Shown here: positions 6,500 through 8,833 of the stretch, piece by piece
Numbering within the stretch: position 1 is the stretch's first letter
How the letters are laid out: each line of letters begins with the position of its first letter
Made by a program: the position numbers and the translations under genes
The notes under the pieces: model-generated
Told to the model about the DNA's origin: nothing
The model's database searches: none
The model's input: the letters and a program-made list of their open reading frames with translations, nothing else
NCBI GenBank assembly: GCA_934481505.1
Contig: CAKSPP010000044.1
Span: 1-8,833 of the forward strand
Length of the DNA stretch: 8,833 nucleotides
Direction: 5' to 3'
From: an uncultured Eubacteriales bacterium
Lineage (GTDB): Bacteria; Bacillota; Clostridia; Oscillospirales; UBA644

Positions 6500-6518
6500 T
6501 ATGCACAAAAACTGTATA
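6500..6518. promoter_or_regulatory. Candidate ARG box (arginine repressor operator) before argGH
   Basis: TATGCACAAAAACTGTATA is an imperfect palindrome (TATGCA / TGTATA half-sites, five of six matched, AT-rich centre) that ends four bases before the -35 box of the argG promoter. ArgR/AhrC operators are AT-rich 18-bp palindromes of similar form. The match to the usual TGAATxxxxATTCA pattern is poor, so this is a tentative assignment based on position and symmetry. Confidence 0.3.
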
Positions 6519-6522
6519 ATTA

Positions 6523-6551
6523 TTGACAAATATCGACTTTCCGTGTATAAT
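6523..6551 (+). promoter_or_regulatory. Consensus sigma-A promoter of argGH
   Basis: TTGACA (6523-6528), a 17-base spacer, then TATAAT (6546-6551): both hexamers are perfect. Start is expected near 6558, leaving about 26 bases before the argG ATG. This excludes a T-box or long attenuator leader, so control by arginine, if any, must act on initiation. A further TATAAT at 6515-6520 has no good -35 partner. Confidence 0.85.
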
Positions 6552-6583
6552 ATCCGCATAAAACAAATTACGAGGTGCGGAAA

Positions 6584-7810
6584 ATGAAAAAAGAAAATAT
6601 CAAAAAAGTCGTTCTTGCCTATTCCGGCGGACTTGACACATCTATAATAATTCCCTGGTTAAAGGAAAACTACAATAACTGCGAAGTTATCGCCGTTTCG
6701 GGAAACGTCGGTCAGGCGTCGGAACTCGAAGGTCTTGAAGAAAAAGCGATAAAGACCGGAGCTTCGAAAATCTATATCGAAGATCTTACCGACGAGTTTG
6801 TAAACGAATATATTATCCCGACCGTAAAAGCCGGGGCAAAATATGAAGAATATCTTCTCGGAACAAGCTTTGCACGTCCGATAATCGCAAAAAGAATCGT
6901 TGAAATCGCAAAAGCCGAAGGTGCCGACGCAATCTGCCACGGCTGCACGGGAAAAGGAAACGACCAGGTTCGTTTCGAACTTGCAATAAAGGCTTTCGCT
7001 CCCGATATGCCGATTATCGCTCCCTGGCGTGAATGGTCGATAAAGAGCCGTGAAGAAGAGATAGAATATGCCGAAAAGCATAACATTCCTCTTAAAATCA
7101 GCCGCGAGACAAACTATTCGAAAGACAAGAACCTCTGGCATCTTTCTCATGAAGGTCTCGACCTTGAAGATCCCGGAAACGAACCGACCTACGAAAAAGA
7201 AGGATTTCTCGAAATGGGAGTTTCTCCGATAACAGCTCCCGATGTCCCGACCTATATAACCCTTGATTTCGAAAAGGGCGTTCCCGTAGCTCTTAACGAC
7301 GAAAAAATGAGTGCAAAAGAAATAATCTTGAAACTCAACGAAGTCGGCGGCAAAAACGGTATCGGTCTTCTCGACATCGTCGAAAACAGGCTTGTCGGCA
7401 TGAAGTGCCGCGGCGTTTACGAGACCCCGGGCGGAACTATTCTTTATAAAGCTCTTTCGGTTCTCGAAACCATCTGCCTCGATAAATACCTCGCTCATAA
7501 GAAGCAGGAACTTTCTATAACCTTTGCCGACCTTGTCTATAACGGACAGTGGTATACTCCTCTCCGCGAAGCCCTTTCCGCTTTCGTCGATAAGGCAATG
7601 GAAAACGTAACGGGTAAAGTTCGTCTCAAACTCTATAAAGGAAACATGATAAACGCAGGCGTTTGGAGTCCGTATTCTCTCTACGACCCCGAAATCGCGA
7701 CCTTCGACGAAGACGATGTTTACAACCAGGCGGACGCCGCGGGCTTTATCAACCTCTTCGGACTTCCGATAAAGGTTCAGGCTCAGGTAAAAGAAAAGAA
7801 CAATAAATAA
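6584..7810 (+). CDS. argG: Argininosuccinate synthase
   Basis: ArgG joins citrulline and aspartate with ATP to give argininosuccinate, AMP and pyrophosphate, the penultimate step of arginine synthesis, in the cytoplasm. The 408-residue product is full length for the family. The nucleotide-binding ATP-pyrophosphatase motif SGGLDTS is at 14-20; HGCTGKGNDQVRFE (119-132), APWREW (146-151), LWHLSHEG (184-191) and YETPGGTIL (279-287) are family signatures that contribute to the citrulline and aspartate sites and the tetramer core. The ATG at 6584 is preferred to an in-frame GTG at 6575 because the GTG lies within the AGGTG ribosome binding site (6573-6577), six bases upstream, and the chosen start gives the normal short N-terminus. 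argH follows after 12 bases, so the two are surely co-transcribed. All key motifs are intact. Confidence 0.98.
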   Translation: MKKENIKKVVLAYSGGLDTSIIIPWLKENYNNCEVIAVSGNVGQASELEGLEEKAIKTGASKIYIEDLTDEFVNEYIIPTVKAGAKYEEYLLGTSFARPIIAKRIVEIAKAEGADAICHGCTGKGNDQVRFELAIKAFAPDMPIIAPWREWSIKSREEEIEYAEKHNIPLKISRETNYSKDKNLWHLSHEGLDLEDPGNEPTYEKEGFLEMGVSPITAPDVPTYITLDFEKGVPVALNDEKMSAKEIILKLNEVGGKNGIGLLDIVENRLVGMKCRGVYETPGGTILYKALSVLETICLDKYLAHKKQELSITFADLVYNGQWYTPLREALSAFVDKAMENVTGKVRLKLYKGNMINAGVWSPYSLYDPEIATFDEDDVYNQADAAGFINLFGLPIKVQAQVKEKNNK

Positions 7811-7822
7811 CAGGAGAAAGAT

Positions 7823-8833
7823 ATGTCTAAACTTTGGGCGGGCAGGTCGTCGGGCGAAATAAACAAGGAAGCGGACGATTTCAATTCGTCGATTCCCGTC
7901 GACAGCCGTATGTATAAACAGGATATCACGGGTTCGGTTGCCCACGCGAAAATGCTTGCAAAACAGAATATCATTCCCGCGTCCGACGCCGAAAAGATAG
8001 TTTCTTCGCTTGAAGAAATTCTTTCGGATATAGAAAGCGGAAAACTCGAAATCGATATGACCGCCGAGGATATTCACACCTTTATCGAAGGAGAACTCAC
8101 TTCCCGTATAGGCAACGCAGGCAAAAAACTGCATACCGCAAGAAGCCGCAACGATCAGGTCGCCCTTGATTTCAGACTTTATCTGCGTGACGAATGTGAA
8201 AATATCGTTTCTCTCCTTAAAAAAGTCATTTCCTCCGTCGTTTATCAGGCGGAACAAAATAAAGACGCAATAATGCCGGGATACACCCACCTGCAAAGGG
8301 CTCAGCCGATAGTTTTTTCGCACCATCTGCTTGCCTATGCGTGGATGTTTGTAAGGGATATCGGCAGAATTGAAGACGCCGCAAAAAGGATGAATTCGTC
8401 GCCGATAGGAGCGTGTGCTCTTGCGGGAACGACCTATCCAACCGACAGACAGTACGAAGCCTCTCTTCTCGGTTTTTCAGATGTTATGCAGAACAGCATG
8501 GACGCCGTTTCCGACAGGGATTTCGCGGTCGAAATAATGAACGCCTGCTCTCTTATAATGACCCACCTTTCGCGTTTCTGCGAAGAAATTATCCTCTGGT
8601 CAAGCTGGGAATTTTCCTTTGTCGAGCTTTCCGACGCGTTTACGACGGGTTCGTCGATAATGCCGCAGAAGAAAAACAGCGATATGGCGGAACTTATCCG
8701 CGGAAAAACCGGAAGAGTTTACGGCGACCAGTTCTCGCTTCTTACGGTCTTAAAGGGGCTTCCGCTTGCATATAACAAGGATATGCAGGAAGATAAAGAG
8801 CCCGTTTTCGACAGTATCGACACGGTTAAAAAA
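7823..8833 (+). CDS. argH: Argininosuccinate lyase (3' end outside window)
   Basis: ArgH splits argininosuccinate into arginine and fumarate, the last step of arginine synthesis. The first 337 codons of an expected 450-470 are present with no stop. Family blocks are intact: LWAGRSSGE at the N-terminus (4-12), TARSRNDQ (105-112), PGYTHLQRAQP (152-162, with the conserved His156) and the fumarase/aspartase-superfamily signature GSSIMPQKKN (276-285), the loop carrying the catalytic serine. The residue after the signature is Ser rather than the common Pro (KKNSD for KKNPD), a mild variation. CAGGAG at 7811-7816 lies six bases before the ATG, and the gap to argG is only 12 bases, so translation is probably coupled or at least co-regulated. 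The missing part is the C-terminal helical domain. The enzyme is a homotetramer in which each active site uses three subunits. Confidence 0.97.
   Translation, partial: MSKLWAGRSSGEINKEADDFNSSIPVDSRMYKQDITGSVAHAKMLAKQNIIPASDAEKIVSSLEEILSDIESGKLEIDMTAEDIHTFIEGELTSRIGNAGKKLHTARSRNDQVALDFRLYLRDECENIVSLLKKVISSVVYQAEQNKDAIMPGYTHLQRAQPIVFSHHLLAYAWMFVRDIGRIEDAAKRMNSSPIGACALAGTTYPTDRQYEASLLGFSDVMQNSMDAVSDRDFAVEIMNACSLIMTHLSRFCEEIILWSSWEFSFVELSDAFTTGSSIMPQKKNSDMAELIRGKTGRVYGDQFSLLTVLKGLPLAYNKDMQEDKEPVFDSIDTVKK

Noticed and set aside
6368..6559. A 63-codon minus-strand open frame in the argG upstream region.
   Set aside because: It overlaps the 15-bp terminator stem, the extra dyads and the argG promoter, and lacks a plausible ribosome binding site, so it is very unlikely to be a gene.
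6659..8326. A 555-codon open frame on the minus strand opposite argG and argH.
   Set aside because: It is a shadow of two intact, clearly recognisable genes, it spans their junction, its translation resembles no family I know, and it has no ribosome binding site.

Overview
The window looks like a chromosomal segment from a Gram-positive, anaerobic gut-type Firmicute (class Clostridia, perhaps Oscillospiraceae/Ruminococcaceae or a relative). This rests on near-consensus TTGACA-17-TATAAT promoters, AGGAG-type ribosome binding sites, moderate GC with many TCG, GGC and CCC codons, a secreted GLUG-repeat protein, and a compact cobalamin riboswitch joined to an intrinsic terminator. The genus cannot be fixed from sequence alone.

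Layout. Positions 1-3479 (minus strand) hold the first 1159 codons of one very large secreted protein that runs off the left edge. Its order is: signal peptide, GLUG module 1 (five repeats), an alpha/alpha-toroid domain of the prenyltransferase / squalene cyclase / intrinsic-factor fold, a helical spacer, a bacterial Ig-like domain, GLUG module 2 (five repeats), and the start of a second helical spacer. No separate track entry represents this reading frame because it is open at the window edge; it was read directly from the minus strand. Its leader (about 3513-3692) is a cobalamin riboswitch followed by a rho-independent terminator just upstream of the start codon. Behind it, on the same strand, is a cyclophilin-type peptidyl-prolyl isomerase (3735-4205). 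A divergent promoter region (4206-4360) separates this from a rightward gene for a 668-residue parallel beta-helix protein (4361-6367), which ends at a strong hairpin terminator. After a 216-bp intergenic region with a perfect-consensus promoter come argG (6584-7810) and argH (from 7823, cut by the right edge), an arginine biosynthesis operon.

How the genes fit together. argG and argH encode the last two steps of arginine synthesis and are clearly co-transcribed. The cyclophilin and the beta-helix protein look like independent units. The most interesting unit is the riboswitch plus surface protein. A B12-sensing leader that appears to stop transcription when cobalamin is plentiful controls an exported protein whose core has the fold of mammalian intrinsic factor/transcobalamin and lacks the cyclase catalytic acid. 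The simplest hypothesis is a surface corrinoid-capture protein built on GLUG stalks. Binding of B12 is inferred, not shown.
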